From NCBI RefSeq assembly GCF_001865245.1, contig NZ_MKXB01000020.1, positions 9,049 to 54,740 of the forward strand: DNA of 45,692 nt. Direction: 5' to 3'. Origin of the DNA: Streptomyces sp. CC53 (GTDB lineage: Bacteria; Actinomycetota; Actinomycetes; Streptomycetales; Streptomycetaceae). The translations under genes were made by a program, and so were the position numbers. Below are positions 1 through 8,050 of the stretch, piece after piece. Each line of letters opens with the position of its first letter. Positions within the stretch are counted from its first letter, which is position 1. A model generated the notes under the pieces. The model did no database searches and had not been told where the DNA came from. It worked only from the letters and a program-made list of their open reading frames with translations.

Positions 1-880
1 CCCTGGCGCCCAGGCCCCGGTCCTTCGCCACCCAGGCCCGCGGCCCCTCCGCCGCCACGACCGCGCCGGTTCGCGTCGACCCGCCGCGGGCCCGGAGGCG
101 TACCCGTCTGCACGCCGCCTGCCCACCGCCGGGGTACTTCACCGCTTGCCCCCGACCCCGGCTCCGGAGACGGTGACCACCGGGACACCAGGCGATCCAG
201 GGCGGCTCGATCGGCACACCGGGCGATCCGGGGCAGCTCCCCGAGACGGCGACGACCGGAGCGGGGCGTCCCGCCTTGTCGCCGCCGGTACCCCCGCGCC
301 CCCGAGACCCTGCCGTAAGGTACGTCCGGCCGTCGCCGGCAGCCCCGTGAACGCCAGGACCTTGTCGTACGGGCACGTCCGGCCGCCGCCGGCACCCCCG
401 CGCCCCCGAGACCCTGCCGTAAGGCACGTCCGGCCGTCGCCGGCAGCCCCGTGAACGCCAGGACCCTGCCGTACGGGCACGCCCGGCCGCCGCCGGGCCC
501 GACAGCCCCCAGAGGCGATCTCCGTCAGGAACGTGCCCGGTGCGTCCGTCCCGTGGGGCACCCCGGCGCGTCCCGCCCCCGCCGCGTGCTGCGGACTCCC
601 CGCTCTTACCGAAGGGTCGCGCCCCCCCGTCGAGGGCGCCCGCGCCTCGGGCGATTCCTCCCACGCCGACGCCCCCGCAGGTGGCTCGATATCGTCGCTC
701 TCGCCGCCCGTCGGCCCCTGCTGAGCCACCCGGCGCACCCGCCGGCGCGTCGGCCGACCGCAGGCCAGAACGGCTGCCACGCTGGGGTGGCCCCTACTCG
801 GCGGGACCCACGGGGAGGTGGCCGGGCCGCGGCCTGTTCGCGACGAATCGATAACGGCTTCCGTACGGGGCTTTATCTGA
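1..880. other. Gene-free leading segment
   Basis: I see no convincing coding region here. Open frames exist on both strands, but they are Arg/Pro/Gly-rich low-complexity translations typical of non-coding high-GC DNA, and none has a ribosome binding site with a recognisable domain. The segment holds a 52-bp tandem repeat near its middle and ends at the promoter of the BMP-family lipoprotein gene. The upstream neighbour lies outside the window, so part of this could be a long 3' or intergenic region. Confidence 0.6.
306..513. repeat. 52-bp tandem repeat, four copies
   Basis: Four consecutive 52-bp units start at 306, 358, 410 and 462, each opening with GACCCTGCCGT or a close variant. Units 1 and 3 resemble each other more than units 2 and 4 (GTAAGG versus GTACGGGCAC), so there is also a 104-bp higher-order period: 281-384 and 385-488 are nearly identical. 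52 is not a multiple of 3, which argues against a repeated protein domain. No function can be assigned. Confidence 0.85.
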
Positions 881-882
881 CA

Positions 883-896
883 TCTACGCGCGTTAC
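883..896 (+). promoter_or_regulatory. Operator-like site A (BMP lipoprotein promoter)
   Basis: TCTACGCGCGTTAC keeps the left half and centre of the shared palindrome TCTACGCGCGTAGA (11 of 14 positions). A plausible -10 hexamer TACGAT at 894-899 overlaps its right end. It is the weakest of the six copies but lies about 60 nt upstream of the transporter lipoprotein start, where repression would be expected. Confidence 0.6.
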
Positions 897-954
897 GATC
901 GCCGCGAAACCAGCGCCGAGAAGAGGCGCTTCGGTCAGGTCGAAGGAGCCCCCC

Positions 955-2004
955 TTGCGCCGGATCACCAGGATCGCCACCGCGGGCATCGCGTCCGCGG
1001 CGCTCGCGCTCAGCGTCACCGCCTGCGGCGGTGGCAACTCGTCGGACGCCGGGTCCGACTCGGACGGCGGCAAGGCCGCCATCGCGTACGACATCGGCGG
1101 CCGCGGCGACCAGTCGTTCAACGACGCCGCCTACGCCGGCCTCGCCAAGGCCGAGAAGGACTTCGGCATCAAGGGCACCGAGGCGGAGCCCAGCGAGGGC
1201 GAGGGCGACCCGGACAAGGTCCAGCGCCTCACCTCGCTCGCCCGTGCCGGCAACAACCCGGTGATCGGCGTCGGCTTCGCGTACGCGCCGGCCATCGCCG
1301 AGGTTGCCCCGAAGTTCCCGGACACCACGTTCGGTCTCATCGACGACACGTCGAAGACCGGCAAGAACATCGCCAACCTGGTCTTCAACGAGGAGCAGGG
1401 CTCCTACCTGGCGGGCGTGGCCGCCGCCAAGGTGACCAAGTCGAACACCGTCGGCTTCATCGGCGGGGTGGAGACCCCGCTGATCAAGAAGTTCGAGGCG
1501 GGCTTCGTCCAGGGCGTCAAGGACACCAACAAGGACGTCAACGTCAAGGTCCAGTACCTGACGCAGCCGCCGGACTTCGGTGGCTTCTCGAAGCCGGACC
1601 TCGGCAAGGCCGCCGCCCAGGGCCAGATCGACGCGGGCGCGGACGTGATCTACGCCGCCGCCGGCCTCGCCGGCTCGGGCTCCATCGAGGCTGCCGCCAA
1701 GGCCGACAAGTGGGCCATCGGCGTCGACTCGGACCAGTACAACCAGTCCGGTCTGGCCGCCTACAAGGAGCACATCCTCACCTCGGTCACCAAGAACGTC
1801 TCCGGTGCCGTCTACAACCTGATCAAGTCGGTCGAGGACGGCAACCCGCAGAGCGGTGAGATCCGCTACGGCCTGGAGGACGACGGTGTGGGCCTGGCCA
1901 TGTCCAACCCCGCCTTCACCGAGATGAAGGACGTCATCACCGCGGTCGACCAGGCCAAGGCCGACATCATCGCCGGCAAGATCCAGGTCAAGACCGCCCC
2001 GTAA
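955..2004 (+). CDS. BMP-family nucleoside ABC transporter substrate-binding lipoprotein
   Basis: A 349-residue lipoprotein, presumably the extracellular nucleoside receptor of the ABC system encoded just downstream. The start is TTG at 955, 6 nt after AAGGAG (943-948); longer in-frame versions would read through the operator. Residues 1-23 form a lipoprotein signal: basic MRRITR, an Ala/Leu core, then lipobox VTAC with the lipidated Cys at about 23, followed by a Gly/Ser/Asp linker. The mature part has BMP/Med-family features: AIAYDIGGRGDQSFND near the N terminus, PVIGVGFAYAPA, the EEQGSYLAGVAAA segment, and GVDSDQYN near the ligand cleft. Length is normal for the family. Hairpins after the stop and a second operator before the ATPase suggest it can be transcribed separately and more strongly than the rest. 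The nucleoside substrate is inferred from family and from neighbouring cdd and deoA. Confidence 0.93.
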   Translation: MRRITRIATAGIASAALALSVTACGGGNSSDAGSDSDGGKAAIAYDIGGRGDQSFNDAAYAGLAKAEKDFGIKGTEAEPSEGEGDPDKVQRLTSLARAGNNPVIGVGFAYAPAIAEVAPKFPDTTFGLIDDTSKTGKNIANLVFNEEQGSYLAGVAAAKVTKSNTVGFIGGVETPLIKKFEAGFVQGVKDTNKDVNVKVQYLTQPPDFGGFSKPDLGKAAAQGQIDAGADVIYAAAGLAGSGSIEAAAKADKWAIGVDSDQYNQSGLAAYKEHILTSVTKNVSGAVYNLIKSVEDGNPQSGEIRYGLEDDGVGLAMSNPAFTEMKDVITAVDQAKADIIAGKIQVKTAP

Positions 2005-2020
2005 CCCACGTCACGGGGCC

Positions 2021-2083
2021 AGGACCCTCGGTCCTCGGGGTCCGGACGGACAGGAACGCCACAGCGCCTGCCCTCCGGACCCC
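2021..2083 (+). terminator. Hairpins after the lipoprotein gene
   Basis: Two inverted repeats follow the stop codon. AGGACC/GGTCCT (2021-2026 and 2030-2035) has a 3-nt loop. A 10-bp stem GGGGTCCGGA/TCCGGACCCC (2037-2046 and 2074-2083) has a 27-nt loop. No U-tract follows, as is usual in Streptomyces. They could attenuate read-through or protect the 3' end of the abundant lipoprotein mRNA. Confidence 0.55.
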
Positions 2084-2123
2084 GCCGTCAGGTTCTGGCC
2101 ACGGGTGTTTGGCATTCGGGATC

Positions 2124-2137
2124 ACTACGCGCGTAGA
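2124..2137 (+). promoter_or_regulatory. Operator-like site B (ABC ATPase promoter)
   Basis: ACTACGCGCGTAGA contains the perfect 12-bp palindrome CTACGCGCGTAG (2125-2136) and matches 13 of 14 consensus positions. It lies about 105 nt upstream of the ATPase reading frame. A possible -10 hexamer TAACTT sits at 2154-2159. The site would allow ATPase, permeases and cdd to be controlled separately from the lipoprotein gene. Confidence 0.75.
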
Positions 2138-2242
2138 ACCCTCTCCGGCGCGATAACTTCGGCCACACCGAGCCCACCGTGCCCAGCGTGCCCGTCCTCC
2201 CCCCTGCTTCTCCCGCTCCTTTCTCGCCAAGGAGAGTGCGTC

Positions 2243-3817
2243 ATCAACGCGTCCAGCCCCCCCGCAGTCGAACTGCGCGGCATCACCAAGCGCTTCCCCG
2301 GCGTCGTCGCCAACCACGACATCCACCTCACCGTCCGCAAGGGCACGGTCCACGCCCTCTGCGGTGAGAACGGTGCAGGCAAGTCGACCCTGATGAAGAT
2401 CCTCTACGGCATGCAGAAGCCGGACGAGGGCACGATCGTCGTGGACGGCCGGGAGGTCTCGTTCCACAGCCCGGCCGACGCCATCGCCGCCGGCATCGGC
2501 ATGGTGCACCAGCACTTCATGCTGGCCGACAACCTCACCGTCCTGGAGAACGTCGTCCTCGGCAGCGAGAAGCTGTACGGGATCGGCGGCAAGGCTCGCG
2601 ACAAGATCAAGGAGATCTCCGACGCGTACGGGCTGAACATCCGCCCGGACGTGCTCGTCGAGCACCTCGGTGTCGCCGACCGCCAGCGCGTCGAGATCCT
2701 GAAGGTCCTCTACCGCGGCGCCCGCACCCTCATCCTCGACGAGCCGACCGCCGTGCTCGTGCCGCAGGAGGTCGACGCGCTCTTCGCCAACCTGCGGGAG
2801 CTCAAGGCCGAGGGCCTCACCGTCATCTTCATCTCCCACAAGCTGGGCGAGGTGCTGTCCGTCGCCGACGACATCACCGTCATCCGGCGCGGCACGACGG
2901 TGGGCACCGCCGACCCGGCCACGACGACCACCAAGCAGCTCGCCGAGCTGATGGTGGGTGCCGAGCTGCCCTCGCCGGAGACCCGCGAGTCCACCGTCAC
3001 CGACACCGCCATGCTCCAGGTCGACGACCTGCGGCTGGCCGTGACCGACCCCGACGGCGTCGTCCGCGAGGTCCTCGGCGGGATCAGCTTCACCATCCAC
3101 AAGGGCGAGGTCATGGGCATCGCCGGCGTGGAGGGCAACGGCCAGACCGAGCTGATCGAAGCCCTGATGGGCATGCGCGACCCGGACAGCGGCGTCATCA
3201 CGCTCGACGGCTCCGACATCTCCCACGCCCCGACGCGCCGCCGGCGCGAGCGCGGCATCGGCTACATCCCCGAGGACCGCCACCGGCACGGCCTGCTGCT
3301 GGAGTCCCCCCTGTGGGAGAACCGCATCCTCGGCCACGTCACCGAGGCCCCCAACAGCAAGCACGGCATCCTCGACCCCCGCGGCGCCCGCCGCGACACC
3401 GAGCGGATCGTGCGCGAGTACGACGTGCGCACCCCCGGCATCGAGGTCACCGCGGCCTCCCTCTCCGGCGGCAACCAGCAGAAGCTGATCGTCGGCCGCG
3501 AGATGAGCCACGCGCCCAAGCTGCTCATCGCCGCCCACCCCACCCGCGGTGTGGACGTCGGCGCGCAGGCGCAGATCTGGGACCAGATCCGGGAGGCCCG
3601 GCGGGAGGGCCTCGCGGTGCTGCTGATCTCCGCCGACCTGGACGAGCTGATCGGGCTCTCCGACACCCTGCGGGTCATGTTCCGCGGCCGCCTGGTCGCG
3701 GACGCCGACCCCGCCACGATCACCCCCGAGCAGCTGGGCTCGGCCATGACCGGTGCCGCCACCGGCCACCTTGAGCACGACGCGCACGGTCACGACACGG
3801 ACGGTGAAGGCCGATGA
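2243..3817 (+). CDS. Nucleoside ABC transporter, duplicated ATPase subunit
   Basis: An RbsA/NupO-type ATPase with two tandem nucleotide-binding domains. Domain 1 has Walker A GENGAGKS at residues 41-48, Walker B LILDEPTA, and a degenerate signature LGVADRQR. Domain 2 has a degenerate Walker A (EGNGQTEL), a canonical signature LSGGNQQK, and a degenerate Walker B (LLIAAHPTRG). Such asymmetric pairs are normal in this family. It energises the two permeases that follow; its stop overlaps the first permease start (ATGA). The start is uncertain. AAGGAG at 2229-2234 is ideally placed for the in-frame ATC at 2243, but no ATG, GTG or TTG lies there in frame. The next upstream in-frame start, GTG at 2105, would add 46 atypical residues and place the operator inside the coding sequence. 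Length is about 524 residues if initiated at ATC. Confidence 0.9.
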   Translation: MNASSPPAVELRGITKRFPGVVANHDIHLTVRKGTVHALCGENGAGKSTLMKILYGMQKPDEGTIVVDGREVSFHSPADAIAAGIGMVHQHFMLADNLTVLENVVLGSEKLYGIGGKARDKIKEISDAYGLNIRPDVLVEHLGVADRQRVEILKVLYRGARTLILDEPTAVLVPQEVDALFANLRELKAEGLTVIFISHKLGEVLSVADDITVIRRGTTVGTADPATTTTKQLAELMVGAELPSPETRESTVTDTAMLQVDDLRLAVTDPDGVVREVLGGISFTIHKGEVMGIAGVEGNGQTELIEALMGMRDPDSGVITLDGSDISHAPTRRRRERGIGYIPEDRHRHGLLLESPLWENRILGHVTEAPNSKHGILDPRGARRDTERIVREYDVRTPGIEVTAASLSGGNQQKLIVGREMSHAPKLLIAAHPTRGVDVGAQAQIWDQIREARREGLAVLLISADLDELIGLSDTLRVMFRGRLVADADPATITPEQLGSAMTGAATGHLEHDAHGHDTDGEGR

Positions 3818-4923
3818 AGAAGTTCGACAAGGAGAAGGTGCTGCTGGCCCTGGCCGGCCCGGCGCTCGCGCTGGCCGTGGCCTTCGTCCTCACCTCGATC
3901 GTGCTGCTGGCCTCCGGGCGCGACCCGATCAGGCCGTACACCCTGATGATGGAGACGGCCGAGTTCCCGGACGTCCAGGTCCTGATCATCAACCAGACCG
4001 GCACGTACTACCTGGCAGCCCTCGCCGTCGCCGTGGGCTTCCGGATGAACCTGTTCAACATCGGCGTCGACGGCCAGTACCGCCTCGCCGCGATGCTCGC
4101 CGCCGTCGTCGGCGCCAGCGTCGAGCTGCCCGGTCCGCTGCACCTGCTGCTGATCGTGGTCGTCGCCGTCCTCGTGGGTGCCTTCTGGGCGGGTATCGCC
4201 GGCTTCCTGAAGACCACCCGCGGTGTCAGCGAAGTCGTGTCGACGATCATGCTGAACGCCATCGCGACGAGCCTGATCGCCTGGATGATCCTGCCGGCGA
4301 ACCTCGGCGTGCAGCCGCCCGGCTCCAACGACCTCACGACCGGTGAGATCGCCGAGTCCGGCTGGATGACCGGCCTGTCGGTCGAGGGCGGCAACATCTA
4401 CGGCTTCACCTTCGTGGCCTTCGCCCTCGGCGTCGTCTACTGGTTCGTCCTCAACCGCACCCGCTTCGGCTTCGACCTGCGCGCCACCGGCGCCAGCTCG
4501 ACCGCCGCCCAGGCGAGCGGCGTCGACGCCAAGAAGATGGTGCTCACCGCCATGCTGATCTCCGGCGGTGTCGCCGGCCTGACCGGTATGCCGCTGCTGC
4601 TCGGCCAGACCCACACCTACAGCCTGAGCTTCCCCGCGGGCGTGGGCTTCGTGGGCATCACCGTCGCCCTGCTCGGCCGCAACAGCCCCGTCGGCATCTT
4701 CTTCGCCGCCCTGCTCATCTCCTTCCTGGAGAAGGCGTCCGGATCCGTGATCGACCCGGAGTTCGAGAAGGAGATCGCCACGATCATGCAGGGCCTGATC
4801 GTGATCTCGGTGGTCGTGTCGTACGAGGTCGTCCGCCAGTACGGCCTGCGCCGGCAGCAGCAGAAGGTCGGCGAGGAACTTGCCGCCCAGGCCCGCAAGA
4901 ACAAGGAGGACGTGGCGGCATGA
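3814..4923 (+). CDS. Nucleoside ABC transporter permease 1
   Basis: A 369-residue polytopic inner-membrane protein of the BPD_transp_2 permease family (NupP-like). It opens with a basic residue-rich start and a hydrophobic segment near residues 12-32 (LALAGPALALAVAFVLTSIV). Later hydrophobic helices follow, including VGFVGITVALLGRNSPVGIFFAALL, and the conserved cytoplasmic loop RATGASSTAAQASGVDAKK. The C-terminal tail is basic and Gln/Lys-rich. The start ATG overlaps the ATPase stop by 4 nt, and its own stop overlaps the next permease start in the same way, which implies translational coupling and 1:1 assembly of the two permeases. Confidence 0.93.
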   Translation: MKKFDKEKVLLALAGPALALAVAFVLTSIVLLASGRDPIRPYTLMMETAEFPDVQVLIINQTGTYYLAALAVAVGFRMNLFNIGVDGQYRLAAMLAAVVGASVELPGPLHLLLIVVVAVLVGAFWAGIAGFLKTTRGVSEVVSTIMLNAIATSLIAWMILPANLGVQPPGSNDLTTGEIAESGWMTGLSVEGGNIYGFTFVAFALGVVYWFVLNRTRFGFDLRATGASSTAAQASGVDAKKMVLTAMLISGGVAGLTGMPLLLGQTHTYSLSFPAGVGFVGITVALLGRNSPVGIFFAALLISFLEKASGSVIDPEFEKEIATIMQGLIVISVVVSYEVVRQYGLRRQQQKVGEELAAQARKNKEDVAA

Positions 4924-6200
4924 GCGAGATGGAATCCACGAGCACGGTGACCACCGCGGGCGCCAACGCGCCCGCCAAGGGCGGGGGCCGCCGCAAGCTG
5001 TCCCTGCCGGTCATCCTGCTGATCGTCGCCGCCGGCCTGATGCTGTTCTCCCTGGTCCGCGTGATCAGCGGCGCCGAGGACCTGACCTCCGTCGGCCAGG
5101 TGGCAGGCGCCCTCCAGCTCGCCGTGCCGATCGGCCTCGCCGGCCTCGGCGGCCTGTGGGCCGAGCGCGCGGGCGTGGTCAACATCGGCCTTGAGGGCAT
5201 GATGATCCTGGGCACCTGGTTCGGTGCCTGGGCCGGTTACCAGTGGGGTCCGTGGACCGGCGTGCTGGTGGGGCTCCTCGGCGGTGCGCTGGGCGGCCTG
5301 ATCCACGCGATCATGACCGTCACGTTCAACGTGAACCACATCGTCTCCGGTGTGGCCATCACGATCCTGGCCACGGGCGCGACCCGGTACCTGTCGAACT
5401 TCACCTTCGCCGAGGCCGCGGGCGGCTCCTCGAAGCAGTCCCCCCGCATCGACCCCATCGAGCGCATCACCGTCCCAGGGCTGTCGGACTGGTTGAGCGA
5501 CCTCCAGGAGAAGCACTGGTTCTTCGTCTCCGACCTCGCCGGAGTGCTGGGCGGCCTGGTCACCAACCTGTCGCTGCTGACGGTCATCGCCCTGCTGCTG
5601 GTGCCCGGCACGTGGTGGGTGCTGTGGCGCACCGGCTTCGGCCTGCGGCTGCGCTCCTGCGGTGAGAACCCGGTCGCCGCGGAGTCCCTGGGCGTCAACG
5701 TCTACAAGTACAAGTACATCGCGGTCCTCGTCTCCGGCGCCCTCGCCGGCCTCGGCGGCGCGTTCCTCGCGATCGTCTCCACCGGCATCTACCAGGAGGG
5801 CCAGACCGGCGGCCGCGGCTACATCGGCCTCGCTGCGATGATCTTCGGCAACTGGATGCCGGGCGGTCTCGCCCTGGGCGCGGGACTCTTCGGCTTCACC
5901 GACAGCCTCAAGCTGCGCGGCGGCGCCGAGAACGTCCACGCGATGCTGCTCCTGCTGGCGATCCTGCTCGTCATCGCCGCGGGCTGGACGCTGTACAAGA
6001 AGAAGTACACGGCCGCCGTGGTCTCCGTCGTGGTGGCAGCCGGGCTCTTCACCTGGTACGCGCTCACCGACGCCCTGCCCAGCCAGTTCGTCGACGCGGC
6101 GCCGTACGTCACGACGCTGCTGGTGCTGGCCCTGTCCGCGCAGCGGCTCCGGCCGCCCAAGGCGGACGGCCTGCCCTACAAGAAGGGCCAGGGCAAGTGA
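4920..6200 (+). CDS. Nucleoside ABC transporter permease 2
   Basis: A 426-residue second permease of the BPD_transp_2 family (NupQ-like). After a polar N terminus of about 25 residues, it has multiple hydrophobic helices and the family landmarks GLAGLGGLWAERAGVVNIGLEG, the loop GENPVAAESLGVNVYKYKY, and GGRGYIGLAAMIFGNWMPGG. It is longer than permease 1 because of an extra hydrophobic C-terminal segment. It should pair with permease 1 to form the channel. ATG at 4920 overlaps the upstream stop, and the stop (6198-6200) overlaps the cdd GTG, so transporter and deaminase are translationally coupled. Confidence 0.93.
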   Translation: MSEMESTSTVTTAGANAPAKGGGRRKLSLPVILLIVAAGLMLFSLVRVISGAEDLTSVGQVAGALQLAVPIGLAGLGGLWAERAGVVNIGLEGMMILGTWFGAWAGYQWGPWTGVLVGLLGGALGGLIHAIMTVTFNVNHIVSGVAITILATGATRYLSNFTFAEAAGGSSKQSPRIDPIERITVPGLSDWLSDLQEKHWFFVSDLAGVLGGLVTNLSLLTVIALLLVPGTWWVLWRTGFGLRLRSCGENPVAAESLGVNVYKYKYIAVLVSGALAGLGGAFLAIVSTGIYQEGQTGGRGYIGLAAMIFGNWMPGGLALGAGLFGFTDSLKLRGGAENVHAMLLLLAILLVIAAGWTLYKKKYTAAVVSVVVAAGLFTWYALTDALPSQFVDAAPYVTTLLVLALSAQRLRPPKADGLPYKKGQGK

Positions 6201-6604
6201 CGACGCCCGCGCAGGACCCCCCCTTCGACTGGGAGGCCCTGCACGCCGCCGCCCGGGAGGTCATGGCGCACGCCTACGCGCCGTACTCCGGCTACCCGGT
6301 CGGTGCGGCGGCCACGGCCGACGACGGGCGCGTGGTCACCGGCTGCAACGTCGAGAACGCCTCGTACGGCATCGGCCTGTGCGCCGAGTGCGGGCTCGTC
6401 TCGCAGCTGCAGGCCACCGGCGGCGGCCGGCTGACGCACTTCGTGTGCGTCGACGGCCGCGGCGAGACGCTGGTGCCGTGCGGCCGCTGCCGGCAGCTGC
6501 TCTACGAGTTCGGCGGCGGCGAGCTGCTGGTGGACACCCCCGAAGGCGTCCGCACGCTCGACGAGATGCTGCCGCAGGCCTTCGGTCCGAAGCACCTCAC
6601 CTGA
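6197..6604 (+). CDS. cdd: Cytidine deaminase
   Basis: A 135-residue cytosolic zinc enzyme that hydrolyses (deoxy)cytidine to (deoxy)uridine and ammonia. Zinc ligands and catalytic acid are visible: Cys62-Ala-Glu64 and P-C95-G-R-C98-R-Q. The substrate-binding stretch CNVENASYG is at about 50-58. All-Cys ligation (C62, C95, C98) and length place it with the small homotetrameric deaminases (B. subtilis/human type). GTG at 6197 overlaps the permease stop by 4 nt, so incoming cytidine meets the deaminase as the operon's last product before a strong terminator. Confidence 0.95.
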   Translation: MTTPAQDPPFDWEALHAAAREVMAHAYAPYSGYPVGAAATADDGRVVTGCNVENASYGIGLCAECGLVSQLQATGGGRLTHFVCVDGRGETLVPCGRCRQLLYEFGGGELLVDTPEGVRTLDEMLPQAFGPKHLT

Positions 6605-6607
6605 TCC

Positions 6608-6646
6608 GCGCGGCCCTTCCGCCTCCCCTCGGTGGAAGGGCCGCGC
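6608..6646 (+). terminator. Strong hairpin between cdd and deoA
   Basis: A perfect 13-bp stem, GCGCGGCCCTTCC (6608-6620) pairing with GGAAGGGCCGCGC (6634-6646), with a 13-nt loop. It starts 4 nt after the cdd stop codon and precedes the deoA operator, so it probably ends or attenuates the transporter-cdd transcript. Confidence 0.85.
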
Positions 6647-6657
6647 CACTTCCCCTC

Positions 6658-6671
6658 TCTATGCGCGTAGA
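6658..6671 (+). promoter_or_regulatory. Operator-like site C (deoA)
   Basis: TCTATGCGCGTAGA differs from the palindrome consensus at one position (T for C at 6662). It lies 38 nt upstream of the deoA start and just after the cdd terminator, so deoA appears to have its own controlled promoter. I could not identify a convincing -10 hexamer. Confidence 0.75.
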
Positions 6672-6708
6672 CGACTCGGCGCGCACCGCTGGAAGGAACA
6701 CTGAGCCC

Positions 6709-7986
6709 ATGGACGCGATTTCCGTCATCCGCACGAAGCGGGACCGTGGTGAGCTGAGCCCCGAGCAGATCGACTGGGTCATCGACGCGTACACGCGCGG
6801 CGAGGTCGCCGACGAGCAGATGTCCGCCCTGGCGATGGCGATCCTGCTGAACGGCATGAACCGGGCGGAGATCGCCCGCTGGACCGCTGCGATGATCGCC
6901 TCGGGCGAGCGCATGGACTTCTCGTCCCTGTCCCGCCCGACCGCCGACAAGCACTCCACCGGTGGCGTCGGTGACAAGATCACCCTTCCGCTGGCGCCGC
7001 TCGTCGCGGCGTGCGGCGCCGCCGTTCCGCAGCTCAGCGGCCGGGGCCTCGGCCACACCGGCGGCACCCTCGACAAGCTGGAGTCCATCCCCGGCTGGCG
7101 GGCGCTGCTGTCCAACGAGGAGATGCTGCACGTCCTCGACACCACCGGCGCGGTCATCTGCGCGGCCGGCGACGGGCTCGCCCCGGCCGACAAGAAGCTG
7201 TACGCGCTGCGCGACGTCACCGGCACCGTCGAGGCCATCCCGCTGATCGCCTCCTCGATCATGTCCAAGAAGATCGCGGAGGGCACCGGCTCGCTGGTCC
7301 TCGACGTGAAGGTCGGCTCCGGCGCCTTCATGAAGAACATCGACGACGCCCGCGAGCTGGCGTCCACCATGGTCGGCCTCGGCACCGACCACGGCGTGCG
7401 GACCGTCGCGCTCCTCACCGACATGTCCACCCCGCTCGGCCTCACCGCGGGCAACGCCCTGGAGGTCCGCGAGTCCGTCGAGGTCCTCGCGGGCGGCGGC
7501 CCGGCGGACGTCGTCGAGCTGACCGTCGCCCTGGCGCGCGAGATGCTGGACGCCGCCGGGATCAAGGACGCCGACCCGGCGAAGGCCCTCGCGGACGGCT
7601 CCGCCATGGACGTGTGGCGCCGCATGATCGCCGCACAGGGCGGCGACCCGGACGCGCAGCTGCCGGTGGCCCGCGAGCAGCACGTGGTCACCGCGCCGTC
7701 CTCCGGTGTGCTCACGCGCCTCGACGCGTACGGCGTCGGCGTCGCCGCCTGGCGCCTCGGCGCGGGCCGGGCCCGCAAGGAGGACCCGGTGCAGGCCGGG
7801 GCGGGCGTCGAACTGCACGCCAAGCCGGGCGACACCGTCACGGCCGGCCAGCCGCTGATGACCCTGCACACGGACACCCCGGAGAAGTTCGACTACGCCC
7901 TGAAGTCCCTGGACGGCGCCTGGGACATCGCCGGTGAGGGCGCGGCGTTCACCCCGCAGCCGATCGTCCTGGACCGCATCGCCTGA
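6709..7986 (+). CDS. deoA: Thymidine phosphorylase
   Basis: A 425-residue cytosolic pyrimidine-nucleoside phosphorylase that splits thymidine or deoxyuridine with phosphate to base plus deoxyribose-1-phosphate. Landmarks: an all-helical N terminus (AISVIRTKRDRGELS), the phosphate-binding KHSTGGVGDK at about residues 82-91, and the family signature SGRGLGHTGGTLDKLESIPG. The C-terminal alpha/beta lid region reads LHAKPGDTVTAGQPLMTLH. The start ATG at 6709 follows GGAAGGA (6691-6697). Its product feeds a phosphopentomutase and then DeoC, encoded about 18 kb away under the same operator motif. A dimeric enzyme of normal length. Confidence 0.95.
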   Translation: MDAISVIRTKRDRGELSPEQIDWVIDAYTRGEVADEQMSALAMAILLNGMNRAEIARWTAAMIASGERMDFSSLSRPTADKHSTGGVGDKITLPLAPLVAACGAAVPQLSGRGLGHTGGTLDKLESIPGWRALLSNEEMLHVLDTTGAVICAAGDGLAPADKKLYALRDVTGTVEAIPLIASSIMSKKIAEGTGSLVLDVKVGSGAFMKNIDDARELASTMVGLGTDHGVRTVALLTDMSTPLGLTAGNALEVRESVEVLAGGGPADVVELTVALAREMLDAAGIKDADPAKALADGSAMDVWRRMIAAQGGDPDAQLPVAREQHVVTAPSSGVLTRLDAYGVGVAAWRLGAGRARKEDPVQAGAGVELHAKPGDTVTAGQPLMTLHTDTPEKFDYALKSLDGAWDIAGEGAAFTPQPIVLDRIA

Positions 7987-8014
7987 CCCTGTCAAAGGCA
8001 TGTGCCCCTTCGGT

Positions 8015-8048
8015 GAACGGGACCGGTGGCTCGCCACCGGTCCCGTTC
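8015..8048 (+). terminator. Terminator after deoA
   Basis: GAACGGGACCGGTGGC (8015-8030) pairs perfectly with GCCACCGGTCCCGTTC (8033-8048), a 16-bp stem. The 2-nt central spacing means the top pairs open to form the loop. It starts 28 nt after the deoA stop. Confidence 0.9.
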
Positions 8049-8050
8049 GG

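Noticed and set aside
306..513. Possible CRISPR array
   Set aside because: Units are contiguous with no unique spacers and no cas genes are present.
139..1773. Long open frame on the minus strand over the lipoprotein gene
   Set aside because: Antisense shadow of the lipoprotein gene and of G/C-rich repeat DNA; Gly/Arg/Val/Asp-rich without domains.
2105..2242. N-terminal extension of the ABC ATPase from GTG 2105
   Set aside because: It would encode the operator and likely -10 region as protein, lacks a ribosome binding site, and adds residues unlike the family.
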